Assembly: GCF_042653925.1 (NCBI RefSeq) | Contig: NZ_JBHSFQ010000004.1 | Span: 280,136-344,135 of the forward strand | Reading direction: 5' to 3' | Length of the DNA: 64,000 nucleotides | From: Nocardiopsis_B mangrovi | GTDB taxonomy: Bacteria > Actinomycetota > Actinomycetes > Streptosporangiales > Streptosporangiaceae | Shown here: piece after piece, positions 15,713 through 25,173 of the stretch | How positions within the stretch are numbered: the stretch's first letter is position 1 | How the letters are laid out: each line of letters opens with the position of its first letter | Program-made: the position numbers and the translations under genes | The notes under the pieces: generated by a model | Seen by the model: only the letters and a program-made list of their open reading frames with translations | Told to the model about the DNA's origin: nothing | Databases searched by the model: none

Positions 15713-17293
15713 ATGGACAACGCGGGCAGCACCGACAACACGGACAAGCACCAGAGAACAGCGGCCAACCTGCTCCCCCTGGTCGGCGGCGCCGCCAACG
15801 TCACCTCGGTGGCCAACTGCATCAGCCGGCTGCGGCTGGGGATCGCCGACCCCTCGCTGGTCCGCGACGCCGACATCCGGGCGCACGACGCGGTACTGGG
15901 CGTGGTCGAGGACGACACCTACCAGATCGTGCTCGGCCCGGGGGCCGTGGCCAAGGTCGCCACGGCGTTCGGACGCCTGGTGGACGAGGCCCGGGAGGCG
16001 GCGGCCCCGGCCGGCGGTCCGGGCGGGGCGGCGGCCGGGCCCGCCGGCGGGTCCGGGAGCGGCGCCCTCACGGGGGAGGCCGCGCGGCTCAAGGCCGAGC
16101 AGAGGCGGCGCAACGCCACCCCCGGAAAGCTGCTGCTGCGCCGGATCGCCAACATCTTCGTGCCGCTCATCCCCGCGCTGATCGCGTGCGGCATCATCGC
16201 GGGCATCACCGGCGTGCTCACCAACGTGGCCACCGGCTACGGCCTGACCGGGCTGGCGGCCTTCCTGCCGCTGCTGTCGGCGATCAGCGCCGGGTTCATG
16301 AGCCTCATCGCGGTGTTCGTCGGCGTCAACGCGGCAAAGGAGTTCGGCGGCACCCCGATCGTCGGCGGCGCGGTGGCGGCGATCATCGTCTACCCCGGCG
16401 TCGCCGACGTGCCTTTCACGCTGTTCGGCCAGGATCTCGCGCCCAACCAGGGCGGGGTGCTCGGGGCGATGGGCGCCGCCGTCCTCGCCGCCTACCTGGA
16501 GCGGTGGGCCACCCGGTGGGCGCCCGAATCCATCGCCATGCTGATCGTCCCGACCTTCGCGGTCCTCGTAGCGGGGCTGGTGACGCTCCTGGTGCTGATG
16601 TCGGTGGCGGGCTTCGTCGCCGAGGGCGTGGGCGTGGCGGCCGACCGGCTGCTGGGCAGCGCGGGGGTGTTCGCGGGGTTCGTCCTGGCCGGGCTGTTCC
16701 TGCCGCTGGTGATGCTCGGGCTGCACCAGGCGCTGATCCCCATCCACACCACTCTGATCGAGCAGTCGGGCTACACCATGCTGCTGCCCATCCTCGCCAT
16801 GGCCGGCGCCGGCCAGGTGGGCGCGGCGCTCGCCGTGTACCTGCGGCTGAAGCACAACGCGGCGATGCGCCGGACGATCCGCTCGGCGCTGCCCGCCGGG
16901 CTGCTGGGTGTGGGCGAGCCGCTGATCTACGGGGTCTCGCTGCCGCTGGGGCGCCCGTTCATCACCGCCTGCGTGGGCGGGGCGTTCGGCGGCGCCGTCG
17001 TCGGGCTGCTCACCCAGCTCGGCTACACCACCGGGTCCACCGCCATCGGTCCCTCCGGGTGGGCGCTGTTCCCGCTGACGAACGGCGAGCAGGGGATCGG
17101 CTTCGCCATCGCGGTCTACGCGGCCGGGCTCCTGTCGGGCTACATCGCCGGGTTCGTGGCCACGTACTACTTCGGCTTCAGCGCCGCCATGCTCACCGAG
17201 CTCAACGCCCCGCCCGGCGGCGCCGGGGACGCACCCGCGGCGGGCGCGGCGCCCGCCGCGGCCGGCACCCCGCCGGCGGCAGCGGCCCCCTGA
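15713..17293 (+). CDS. murP: PTS transporter EIIBC, N-acetylmuramic acid-type (MurP-like)
   Basis: This 526-residue phosphotransferase permease imports and phosphorylates a sugar; its operon with murQ points to N-acetylmuramic acid. The N-terminal EIIB domain (about residues 15-95) has NVTSVANCISRLRL with the phosphorylatable Cys36. A Gly/Ala linker (98-125) leads to a glucose-family EIIC domain with about ten helices and the GVGEPLIYGV motif. There is no EIIA domain, so phosphate must come from a separate Crr-type protein encoded elsewhere, as is known for MurP. The C-terminus is a Pro/Ala tail. Specificity is inferred from context; a GlcNAc-type carrier is the alternative. Confidence 0.87.
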   Translation: MDNAGSTDNTDKHQRTAANLLPLVGGAANVTSVANCISRLRLGIADPSLVRDADIRAHDAVLGVVEDDTYQIVLGPGAVAKVATAFGRLVDEAREAAAPAGGPGGAAAGPAGGSGSGALTGEAARLKAEQRRRNATPGKLLLRRIANIFVPLIPALIACGIIAGITGVLTNVATGYGLTGLAAFLPLLSAISAGFMSLIAVFVGVNAAKEFGGTPIVGGAVAAIIVYPGVADVPFTLFGQDLAPNQGGVLGAMGAAVLAAYLERWATRWAPESIAMLIVPTFAVLVAGLVTLLVLMSVAGFVAEGVGVAADRLLGSAGVFAGFVLAGLFLPLVMLGLHQALIPIHTTLIEQSGYTMLLPILAMAGAGQVGAALAVYLRLKHNAAMRRTIRSALPAGLLGVGEPLIYGVSLPLGRPFITACVGGAFGGAVVGLLTQLGYTTGSTAIGPSGWALFPLTNGEQGIGFAIAVYAAGLLSGYIAGFVATYYFGFSAAMLTELNAPPGGAGDAPAAGAAPAAAGTPPAAAAP

Positions 17294-17304
17294 CTCCGGG
17301 CCGT

Positions 17305-17327
17305 GGGGCGGCGGGCGCGGCCGCCCC
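17305..17327 (+). terminator. Hairpin after murP
   Basis: GGGGCGG and CCGCCCC form a 7-base stem with a 9-base loop, 11 bases past the murP stop codon. It is a plausible terminator separating murQP from sbcDC. Confidence 0.4.
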
Positions 17328-17411
17328 CCGGCCCGGTCGGTACCGGACGAAGCCGGGCACGTGTGGACAACCCCTGCGGGCACCGGCCCGACTCCAGTAA
17401 CCTCCCGGACC

Positions 17412-18563
17412 ATGCGGCTCTTGCACACCTCCGACTGGCACCTGGGACGCTCGTTCCACCGCGAAAACCTGATCAGCGCGCAGGCGGCGTTCATCGACCA
17501 CCTCATCGCCACCATCAGGTCGGAGCGCATCGACGTCGTGCTGGTCGCCGGCGACCTCTACGACCGCGCGCTGCCCCCGCTCGACGCCGTGCGGCTCTTC
17601 GACGACGCCCTGCGCCGCATCCGCGACACCGGGGCGCGGGCCGTCCTGATCAGCGGCAACCACGACTCCATGGTGCGACTGGGCTATGCCACCGACCTCA
17701 TCGACGCCGCGGGCATCCACCTGCGCAGCTCGCTCGACCGCGTGGGCACGCCGGTCGTCATCGACGACCGCCACGGGCCGGTGGCCTTCTACGGCATCCC
17801 CTACCTCGAACCCGAGATCGCCCGCCACCACTGGGGCCTCACCGAGCGCGGGCACTCCGCGGTGATCGGCCACGCCATGGACCTCGTCCGCGCCGACCTG
17901 GAGCGGCGCCCGGCCGGCACGCGGTCGGTGGTCCTGGCCCACGCCTTCGTCAGCGGCGCGGAGCCCTCCGACAGCGAGCGCGACATCTCCGTGGGCGGGG
18001 CGTCGCACGTCCCGCTGTCCGTCTTCGACGGCGTCGGCCACGTGGCGCTCGGCCACCTGCACGGCAGGCAGGCCATGTCGCCGACCGCGTACTACTCGGG
18101 GTCGCCGCTGGCCTACTCCTTCTCCGAGGAACGCCACGTCAAGGGGTCCTGGATCCTGGACCTGGGCGCGTCGGGCCCGGCGTCGGCCGAATTCGCCGAG
18201 GCCCCCGTCCCCCGGCCCATCGCCCGTATCCGCGGGCGCATCGACGACCTCCTCAACGGGGCCGGCTGGGAGCGCTACACCGGGCACTGGCTCCAGATCA
18301 CCCTCACCGACCCGCTGCGCCCGCAGCTGCCCATGGACCGGCTGCGCGAGCGCTTCCCGCACGCCCTCGCCCTGGACTTCGACCCCGACCACCGCCCCGA
18401 TTCCGACCACTCCACCTGGTCCCAGCGGGTCGCGGGCCGGTCCGAGCCCGACCTCGCGCTCGACTTCGTCGGCTGGGCGCGCGGCGCCCCCGCCACCGAC
18501 GCCGAACGCGGGCTGGTGCGCTCGGCCTTCGAAGACGTCCGCACCCGGGAGGCCACGCGCTGA
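17412..18563 (+). CDS. sbcD: SbcD nuclease subunit of SbcCD (Mre11-like)
   Basis: SbcD is the manganese-dependent nuclease of the SbcCD complex, which opens DNA hairpins and protein-blocked ends. The 383-residue protein starts MRLLHTSDWHLGRSF and carries the phosphoesterase motifs DWH, AGDLYDR, SGNHDS, and GHLHGRQ near residue 215, followed by the C-terminal capping domain. The ATG at 17412 gives the family start; an upstream in-frame codon at 17361 would add non-conserved residues. Its stop overlaps the sbcC start by four bases (ATGA), which indicates coupled translation and an equimolar complex. Confidence 0.95.
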   Translation: MRLLHTSDWHLGRSFHRENLISAQAAFIDHLIATIRSERIDVVLVAGDLYDRALPPLDAVRLFDDALRRIRDTGARAVLISGNHDSMVRLGYATDLIDAAGIHLRSSLDRVGTPVVIDDRHGPVAFYGIPYLEPEIARHHWGLTERGHSAVIGHAMDLVRADLERRPAGTRSVVLAHAFVSGAEPSDSERDISVGGASHVPLSVFDGVGHVALGHLHGRQAMSPTAYYSGSPLAYSFSEERHVKGSWILDLGASGPASAEFAEAPVPRPIARIRGRIDDLLNGAGWERYTGHWLQITLTDPLRPQLPMDRLRERFPHALALDFDPDHRPDSDHSTWSQRVAGRSEPDLALDFVGWARGAPATDAERGLVRSAFEDVRTREATR

Positions 18564-21500
18564 TGCGACTGCACACACTGACCGTCCAGGCGTTCGGGCC
18601 GTTCGCCGGAACGGAGACCGTCGACTTCGACCGCCTGGGCGCGGGCGGGTTGTTCCTCATCCACGGCCCCACGGGAGCGGGCAAGACCTCCGTGCTCGAC
18701 GCCGTGTGCTTCGCCCTCTACGGAAATCTGCCCGGCGCCCGCAAGGCCACCACCTTGCCGCGCAGCAACCACGCCCCGCCCGACCGGCGCCCCGAGGTCG
18801 TGCTGGAGGCCACCATCCGCGGGCGGCGGCTGTCGATCACCCGCTCCCCGGCGTGGAACCGCCCCAAGAAGCGAGGCACGGGCACCACGGAGGAGAAGGC
18901 GAAGGTCGTCGTCTCCGAACTGGTCGACGGCGCATGGCGCGGGCTGACCAACCGGATCGACGAAGCCGCCCAGCTCATCGTCGACGACCTCCTGGGGCTG
19001 TCGTTGGACCAGTTCAGCCAGATCGTGCTGCTACCCCAGGGCGAATTCGCCAGTTTCCTGCGGGCCAAGGCGCCCGACCGCCGCGAGTCCCTCGAACGCA
19101 TCTTCAACACCGGCGTGTTCACGCGCGTCGAGGACTGGCTGAGCGAGCACGCCCGCACGCTGCGAACGGCGGCCAACGCCGCCGAGGCCACGGTCTCCTC
19201 CACCGCCGACCTCGTGGCCGAGGTCGCCGGCGCCTCCCGGCCGGCCGGTGGCGGGCTGGACGACCTCGTCCCGTGGGCCGCCGAACTCGCGTCCCTGGCG
19301 GCGGCGACCGCCGCCGACGCCGATACGGTCACCGCTGAGCGCGTCGCCGACCGCGACCACGCGCGCCGCGCCGTCGACTCCGCCCGCGCCCTCGACGAGC
19401 GCCGCCGCCGCCACGCCGGCGCCGCTGAGCGGAACACGGTGCTCTCCGCACGCGCGGCGGAGCGGGCGGCGCTCGACTCCGAGCTCGACGCCGCCGGGCG
19501 GGCCGCGGCCGTCGTCCCGCTGCTGCGCACCGAGGACCAGCGCCGCACCCAGCTCGCCAAGGCCGAACTCGCGGTCGCCGAGCACCTGGACCTCGTCAAC
19601 GGCCTGCCCACCGACCCCGCGCCCCCACCGCGCGACCACCCGGCAGCGCCCATCTCCGCATCCGACTCCCCGTCCCCATCGCCCGGCCACCGGGCCGCGG
19701 CCGCCCCGGAGCCCCACGCCGCCGCCGGGCGGGATCACGGTCCGGCCGCGCCCCCGGCGGCCGGCCCCGGGGACGACCCCGGCGCCGAGCGGGGGCGTCT
19801 GCGGTCGGCCGAGCGGCTGCGCCGCGATGAAGTCGCGCGGCTCGAACACCTCCGCGGCGACGCCGACCGCCGCCGGGACGTGCGCCGCGAGATCGCGGCG
19901 CTCGACGACGCCATCGCCGCCAAGCGCGAGGACCTCGACCACGAGCGGCGCCGCATCGCCGAACTCCCCGCGCAGCGGTCCGCGCTCGCCGCCGAACTGG
20001 AGGACGCGCGGTCCCGTGCCGGATCGCGCGAGCACGCCGCCACGGCGCTCGAACTCGCCCGGCGGACGGTGGCGGCGGCGCGCGACCACGCGTCGCTGAA
20101 CCGCGAACTCGCGGCGGCCGAACGGCACCGCGTCGCCGCGGTCGATGCCGCCCAGGCGGCGGTCGACGCTCTCCAGGACCTCCGGCGGGCCCGGATCGAG
20201 GGCATGGCCGCGGAACTGGCGGCCGCGCTGGCCGACGGTGCGGCGTGCCCCGTGTGCGGGTCGGCCGAGCATCCCCGCCCCGCGCCGGGCGACCGCGACC
20301 GCCCCTCCCCCGAAGACGAAGAACGGGCACGTCTGCACGCGGAATCCGCGGGCGAGCGGCGGACCCTGGCCGAGACCGCGGTCACGTCCCTGACCGAGCG
20401 GCTCGCCGCCGCACGGGCCGCGGCCGAAGGGCTGGACGAAGCCGACGCCGTGGCCCTCGCCGGGCGGCGGCAGCAGGCCCTGCACGACATCGACACCGCG
20501 GCCGCCCAGGCGGCCGGGGCCGCCCAACGCCTGGACGCGCTCGACACCGCCCTGGACCACGCGCGCACCCGCGAGGCCCGGCTCACCGCCGACCTCGCCG
20601 AGATCACCGAGCGGCGCGCCGCCCGCGAGAGCGAGGCCGAGCGGCTCACCGGGCTCCTCGACTCCGCCCGCGGGCCCGACCCCGACCTCGCCGCGCGGAT
20701 CTCCCGGCTGTCCGCCGAGGCCGACCTCCTGGCCGCGGCGGGCGAGTCCCTGGACCGGCTCGCCGCCGCGGCCGAGGAGCTGCGGGGCGCCGAACGCGAA
20801 GCGCGCCGGGCCCTCGGCGAGGCCGGGTTCCCCCACACCGCGTCCGTGTGGGCCGCGGAGCGCGGCGACGACATCGTGCGCGGCCTCCGCGAGCGCGCCC
20901 GCGCCCATGACGACGAACTCGCCGCCGTGCGGGCGGTGCTCGCCGATCCGGAGCTCGCGGCAGCGGCGGCGCGGCCCGCCCCGGACCTCCACGCGCTGCG
21001 CCGCGTGGCCGGCACCGCCGAGGCCGCCGCCGAACACGCGCTGGCCTGGCGTGACCGGTTCACCCGCCGCGCCGCGCGCCTCGCCGGCCTCCGCGCCGAA
21101 CTCGATTCCAGGCTGGCGGGTTCACGCCCGGCCCGCGAGCGGCACGCCGTCGCCGAGAGGCTGGCCCGGCTCGCGTCCGGCACGTCGACCGCCAACCGCG
21201 AGAACGTGCGCCTGTCGGCGTATGTACTGGCGGCACGGTTGGAGCGCGTCGTGGCCGCGGCCAACGACCGGCTGGCCAAGATGTGGAGCGGCCGCTACGA
21301 ACTGCGGCACACGATCGACAAGTCGGCGGGCGACCGCTCACGCTCGGGCGGCGGGCTGGGGTTGCGCGTGCTCGACGCCTGGACCGGCCAGGAGCGCGAC
21401 CCCGCCACGCTGTCGGGCGGCGAGACCTTCGCGGGGTCGCTCGCGCTGGCACTGGGCCTGGGCGATGTCGCGGGAGCGGAGGCCGGCGGCGCCGACATCC

Positions 21501-21700
21501 ACACGCTCTTCGTCGACGAAGGCTTCGGCAGCCTGGACGAAGAGGCGCTGGAGGAGGTGCTCGGCCTGCTCGACGACCTCCGCGACGGCGGCCGGGCGGT
21601 CGGCGTGGTCAGCCACGTCGCCGACCTCCGCTCCCGCATCACCACCCGCCTCAAGGTCGGCAAGACCCCGACCGGATCGACCCTGACCCAGATCGGATAG
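18563..21700 (+). CDS. sbcC: SbcC ATPase subunit of SbcCD (Rad50-like)
   Basis: This 1045-residue SMC-type ATPase partners SbcD. Walker A is GPTGAGKTS at residues 35-43 and QGEFASFLRAK marks the Q-loop region. Long Ala/Arg/Glu-rich coiled-coil arms follow. The zinc-hook motif CPVC is at 562-565, near the middle. Near the end come the signature LSGGETFAGSLALALGLG and Walker B LFVDEGFGSLDEEAL. A Pro/Ala/His-rich segment of about 65 residues (about 345-412) interrupts the first arm and is probably an unstructured insertion. The gene is coupled to sbcD by an ATGA overlap. Function follows the family with high confidence. Confidence 0.95.
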   Translation: MRLHTLTVQAFGPFAGTETVDFDRLGAGGLFLIHGPTGAGKTSVLDAVCFALYGNLPGARKATTLPRSNHAPPDRRPEVVLEATIRGRRLSITRSPAWNRPKKRGTGTTEEKAKVVVSELVDGAWRGLTNRIDEAAQLIVDDLLGLSLDQFSQIVLLPQGEFASFLRAKAPDRRESLERIFNTGVFTRVEDWLSEHARTLRTAANAAEATVSSTADLVAEVAGASRPAGGGLDDLVPWAAELASLAAATAADADTVTAERVADRDHARRAVDSARALDERRRRHAGAAERNTVLSARAAERAALDSELDAAGRAAAVVPLLRTEDQRRTQLAKAELAVAEHLDLVNGLPTDPAPPPRDHPAAPISASDSPSPSPGHRAAAAPEPHAAAGRDHGPAAPPAAGPGDDPGAERGRLRSAERLRRDEVARLEHLRGDADRRRDVRREIAALDDAIAAKREDLDHERRRIAELPAQRSALAAELEDARSRAGSREHAATALELARRTVAAARDHASLNRELAAAERHRVAAVDAAQAAVDALQDLRRARIEGMAAELAAALADGAACPVCGSAEHPRPAPGDRDRPSPEDEERARLHAESAGERRTLAETAVTSLTERLAAARAAAEGLDEADAVALAGRRQQALHDIDTAAAQAAGAAQRLDALDTALDHARTREARLTADLAEITERRAARESEAERLTGLLDSARGPDPDLAARISRLSAEADLLAAAGESLDRLAAAAEELRGAEREARRALGEAGFPHTASVWAAERGDDIVRGLRERARAHDDELAAVRAVLADPELAAAAARPAPDLHALRRVAGTAEAAAEHALAWRDRFTRRAARLAGLRAELDSRLAGSRPARERHAVAERLARLASGTSTANRENVRLSAYVLAARLERVVAAANDRLAKMWSGRYELRHTIDKSAGDRSRSGGGLGLRVLDAWTGQERDPATLSGGETFAGSLALALGLGDVAGAEAGGADIHTLFVDEGFGSLDEEALEEVLGLLDDLRDGGRAVGVVSHVADLRSRITTRLKVGKTPTGSTLTQIG

Positions 21701-22487
21701 GCCCCGCTTGTTCGGATGCCTCCGGATAGGCGAGCGGCCGTCCAGGCGCCGCCTCGCACGACGATCCGCGAAGTTCAGCCTGGTCCCGTTCAAGCGCGAT
21801 CGGCGCAGCGATGCGGCGTCAGGGCCCCGCTGTGCCGCCATATGGAGCAGGCACAGGAGGGGCGTGGTCGCGATCCCGGAACGATCCGAGAGAACAGGGC
21901 CTGCGGGGACACCGCCCGCCGCCACCGGCGGGCGGGCCGATCCGGCCGGCCCGGGCGAGGTCCGGCGCACGGCCCCGCCGCCCCGCCCATCCGGAGCAGG
22001 GGCCCGATCCCGCACATCCGACCAGCGCGACCCGAACACCTGCCGTTCAGGGCCGAAACCTCCCCCGCCGCGGGTAGTGGACGGCCGACCGCCACCACCC
22101 CGACCGCCCACCCCACCTGCGGCGCCCGCCCGCGCCGCGCCGCCGCCCCACCCGCTCGGGATCCGGCCCGCGTCCCCCGGCCCCGCCACGTCACCCACCC
22201 GCCGGCCGGTCTCGGGCATCACGCCACGGTCCCTGCCCCGCCCGGCACGACATGCGGCGATTGGATCCGGCTCGACCGGATAGCCGGTGAGGTACGTCCG
22301 CCGCCCAGGCGGACACCACCCTGGATGACCATGGGAAACCGCGATGACCAGGAGAAACCGTGCCGCGCCGGGCCGGGCGCCGGCCCAGCGGTGACCCGGG
22401 GTGGGATCGGCCGTGATTCCGGAACTTCTCACCACCGGTCCCGGTTGTCCTTAGACGGCACTTATCCGGAAGGCGCAGAACACGGAC
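21701..22487. other. 787-bp intergenic region without a supported gene
   Basis: Open frames exist on both strands, but they encode low-complexity Arg/Pro/Gly protein, overlap each other and show no family motif, so I call none. It contains a hairpin at 22296-22314 (7-base arms GTCCGCC/GGCGGAC) and an imperfect 19-bp direct repeat at 22324-22342 and 22343-22361 (GATGACC then GGGAAACC or GAGAAACC). Both lie ahead of the ATPase gene at 22488 and may be regulatory. Confidence 0.4.
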
Positions 22488-23372
22488 ATGACCCTTTCCC
22501 TCGTCCCCGCCGCCGCCCCGCAGGCGCGGACGCCGCGAAGAGCCGGTGCATTGGAGTGCTCCACGTGTTCCGACGTCAGAACCGACGCCGTGGCTGACAC
22601 CGGCGTCCGGCCCCCCTCCGGGCCCGACGCTCCATCCGCCGCCTTCGACCGCCACGGCCACCACCCCCGCAGCCGACCGTCCTCCACCGGTCCGCCCCCT
22701 CCCGCCGGGCCGCGGACGGCCCCGGCCCGCGAGGCGGCGGCCCCACCCCGTCCGGCGGCGGTGCCCCCGCCCGTACTGCACTACCCGGCCCGTTCGCTCG
22801 TGCTGCTGGGCGGTGTGCCGGGGGCGGGCAAGAGCACGCTGCTGAACCGGCTGTACGGGCTCGACGGCACCGAGACCGGGACCGTACGGACGCGCGAAGG
22901 CGTGCGCGTGGTGGATTCGCAGCAGTCGCGCAACCGCCTCACTCCGGCGCTGCGCCTGGTCCCCTACCCGTGGTGGCGGTGGGTGGTGCACGTCCTGCAC
23001 TACGCGCGCGTCGTCGCCGCTCTGCGCACCGGCGACCCGGTCATCGTGCACGAGACCGGGACCCGGCGCGCGGTGCGCAGGCTGCTGGGCTGGCACTGCC
23101 GCCGGGCGAGCGTGGAGGTGCACCTGGTGCTGATCGACGTCGCGCCCGATGAGGCCCTGCGCAGCCAGATCGAGCGCGGACGCCGTGTCACGGCCTACAG
23201 CCACCGCACGCACAGCCGACGGTGGACGCGGCTGCTGTCGGCCTGCGGCAGCGGCCCCGGCGCGGTGCTGCGCGGCGCACGCTCGCTGGAGCTGCTGGAC
23301 CGCGCGAAGGCACGCGCCCTGGGTGCGATCCGCTTCACCTCCACCCCGAGGCGGGTGGCGTTGGTCCGGTGA
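22488..23372 (+). CDS. P-loop ATPase/kinase-like protein (AAA_33 type)
   Basis: This 294-residue protein has a disordered Pro/Ala-rich N-terminus of about 100 residues, then LVLLGGVPGAGKSTLLNRL, a perfect Walker A (about residues 108-116). Downstream lies HLVLIDVAPDEALRSQIERGR and a basic lid region HRTHSRRWTRLL, a layout like small nucleotide-dependent kinases of the zeta-toxin/AAA_33 group. A Trp-rich patch (YPWWRWVVHVLHYARVVAAL) might touch the membrane. The phosphorylated target is unknown. The ATG at 22488 gives the longest version; in-frame GTG codons nearer the P-loop (around 22760) are possible alternative starts. It stands alone with no clear partner. Confidence 0.7.
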   Translation: MTLSLVPAAAPQARTPRRAGALECSTCSDVRTDAVADTGVRPPSGPDAPSAAFDRHGHHPRSRPSSTGPPPPAGPRTAPAREAAAPPRPAAVPPPVLHYPARSLVLLGGVPGAGKSTLLNRLYGLDGTETGTVRTREGVRVVDSQQSRNRLTPALRLVPYPWWRWVVHVLHYARVVAALRTGDPVIVHETGTRRAVRRLLGWHCRRASVEVHLVLIDVAPDEALRSQIERGRRVTAYSHRTHSRRWTRLLSACGSGPGAVLRGARSLELLDRAKARALGAIRFTSTPRRVALVR

Positions 23373-23489
23373 CGGATGGTGGTCGCGGCACGTCAGAGGC
23401 GTCCGCACCGCGATTCCGAGCGGTCGGCCGGTGCCGCGGCGGCATCGGCACCGGCCGGACCGCCGGCCGTCCGATGACAGAATGTCGGG

Positions 23490-23915
23490 GTGAATTCCCT
23501 GGTCAACATCGTCGCGTTCGGCATCGCCGGCGCCGTCATGATGGCGGCCCTGATCGGGCTGCTGCTCATCGCCTCCGGCCGCAATGCCGGCCGCCCCGTG
23601 CGGATCCTGTTCGGAGCGGTCGCGGTCGTCCTGCTGCTGATGGTCCCCTCGATCGCGGCGCTGAACCTGCTGGCCGCCGACCCCTCGGCCGGTTTCGGGC
23701 GGGCGCTCCTGGTGGCGTTCTGCGTGGTGGCGATCGTCTACGCCACGAACGTCGCCCTGATCCCGCTGGCGCTGCGGCGCGCGGCCGCCGCGCGGGGCCT
23801 CGACCGCCCCGCTCCCCTCCGGCTCACCCCGGCGACGCTGCTCGGCGGCCTGATCATCTGCGCCGCCCTCGGCGCGCTCGACGCGGGGCTGGCCCTGGCC
23901 GCGAACGCGGCCTGA
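23490..23915 (+). CDS. Small multi-pass membrane protein of unknown function
   Basis: This 141-residue protein has four predicted membrane helices: MMAALIGLLLIASG, LFGAVAVVLLLMVPSIAALNLLA, LLVAFCVVAIVYATNVALIPLAL and LLGGLIICAALGALDAGLALA. I do not recognise a family. The GTG start gives a compact protein beginning MNSLVNIVAFGIAG. It follows the ATPase gene after about 118 bases on the same strand and might be co-transcribed. A further hydrophobic reading frame at 23977-24057 (GTG start, 26 residues ending FAGWWL) lies downstream but has no clear ribosome site, so it is not called. Confidence 0.6.
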   Translation: MNSLVNIVAFGIAGAVMMAALIGLLLIASGRNAGRPVRILFGAVAVVLLLMVPSIAALNLLAADPSAGFGRALLVAFCVVAIVYATNVALIPLALRRAAAARGLDRPAPLRLTPATLLGGLIICAALGALDAGLALAANAA

Positions 23916-24096
23916 TCCGGAGCCGCGGCAGCGACACCGCAACGGCGCGATTCGCACAAGCCCGCACGCCGCGGCCGTGGCGGCGCTGGCCGTCGTGGTC
24001 CTGGGCGGCGCGCTCGTGCTGGTCGCGGACGCGGTGTTCGCCGGGTGGTGGCTCTGACCCGCCGCGTCCCTTGCGCGGCGGGGGCGGGCCGGCGGC

Positions 24097-25068
24097 TCAG
24101 GTGTCCGCTGTGCCGGGGAGCGTGTCCGCGCCGCGGGGCCGGTCGACGGGCTCCGGAGGGTCCGGCTCCTCGCCCGCTTTGCGGCGGACCAGCGGGATGA
24201 CCTCGGCCAGGGCGTCGCGATAGGGGCCGTGGGTGCACACGTAGCCGAAGCCGTAGCGGTCGCGGTTGGCGATGATCTCCGCCGCGATCTCCTCGGCCGT
24301 ACCCACCAGCAGGTAGGGACTGTCCAGGACGGACCGGACGGTGCCGAGCCCGCTGTCGGCGAGCTTGACGGCCAGTTCCGCCGCCTTCTTCTCGGCGTCG
24401 TCGGTGAGGAAGACGCCTTGGACGAGGACGTTGAACTCCAGGTGCGCGGCGCGCGAGCCGGCGCGCTCACGCACGAAGTCGGCCCGTTGCAGGGTCTCCT
24501 CCGGTCCGGCGACGCCGAACTCGCCCATGCGCCGCCCTTTGAGTTGGGTGAGGCCGCCGAACCCGATGATGTCGGCGTGCCGCGCGGCGAGGGCGAGCGT
24601 GCGCTCGCCGTGCGCGCCGATCAGCAGCGGCGGCCGCGGCACCTGCCGCGGCAGCGGCTGCTGGCCGTCCTCGGCGAAGAGCGTGTCGAGCTCCCGGATG
24701 GCCCCTTCGAGCCGGTCGACGCGCTCGGCGTGGGGGCGCCATGGGATGCCGGCCCGGTCGAACTCCGCCTTCATGTGGCCGGCCCCCAGGCCCAGTTCCA
24801 GCCGTCCGCCGGAGAGCCGGTCGACGGTCGCCGCCTCGCGGGCGAGGACCGCCGGGTTCCAGAACTCGTTGTTGACGACCAGCGTGCCCAGCCGCACGCG
24901 GGTGGTGGCGACCGCCGCGGCCCCCAGCATGGCGAAGGGCGAGGGCGCCCCGAGGTGGTCGGGTGCCAGGATGACGTCGAACCCCAGGCGTTCACTGCTC
25001 CGGCAGAAGTCCGGCCACCGGCCGATCTCCGTGTTGCCGAAATTGACACCGAACCGAAATGTGGTCAT
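24097..25068 (-). CDS. LLM-class F420-dependent oxidoreductase
   Basis: This 323-residue luciferase-like (bacterial TIM-barrel) protein belongs to the actinobacterial F420-dependent group, probably reducing or oxidising a secondary metabolite or xenobiotic; the substrate is unknown. It starts TTFRFGVNFGN and has GFDVILAPDHLG, VRLGTLVVNNEFWNPAVLAREAATVDRLSGGRLELGLGAG and the later PPLLIGAHGERTLALAARHADIIGF, all typical of the family. The ATG at 25068 gives the family start; the frame extends 11 codons further. It is followed (lower coordinates) by a short intergenic region and convergent with the membrane protein at 23490. No F420 biosynthesis gene is nearby. Confidence 0.88.
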   Translation of the reverse strand: MTTFRFGVNFGNTEIGRWPDFCRSSERLGFDVILAPDHLGAPSPFAMLGAAAVATTRVRLGTLVVNNEFWNPAVLAREAATVDRLSGGRLELGLGAGHMKAEFDRAGIPWRPHAERVDRLEGAIRELDTLFAEDGQQPLPRQVPRPPLLIGAHGERTLALAARHADIIGFGGLTQLKGRRMGEFGVAGPEETLQRADFVRERAGSRAAHLEFNVLVQGVFLTDDAEKKAAELAVKLADSGLGTVRSVLDSPYLLVGTAEEIAAEIIANRDRYGFGYVCTHGPYRDALAEVIPLVRRKAGEEPDPPEPVDRPRGADTLPGTADT

Positions 25069-25173
25069 GGGCCGACCCAACCCGAACGCGCCCGCGGGCA
25101 CCAGGGGGTTACGCCCGGAGCTGGAGAATTCCGCTCTCGGCTCAGCCCTCTGGACCCGGCGGGCGCCGGAGGT

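Noticed and set aside
14303..17530. A 1075-codon minus-strand frame opposite murQ-murP
   Set aside because: Its Arg/Gly/Asp repeats are typical of antisense high-GC frames; the plus-strand genes are clear enzymes.
21708..22283. A 191-codon plus-strand frame after sbcC
   Set aside because: It is Arg/Pro-rich, overlaps several equivalent frames and has no motif or ribosome site.
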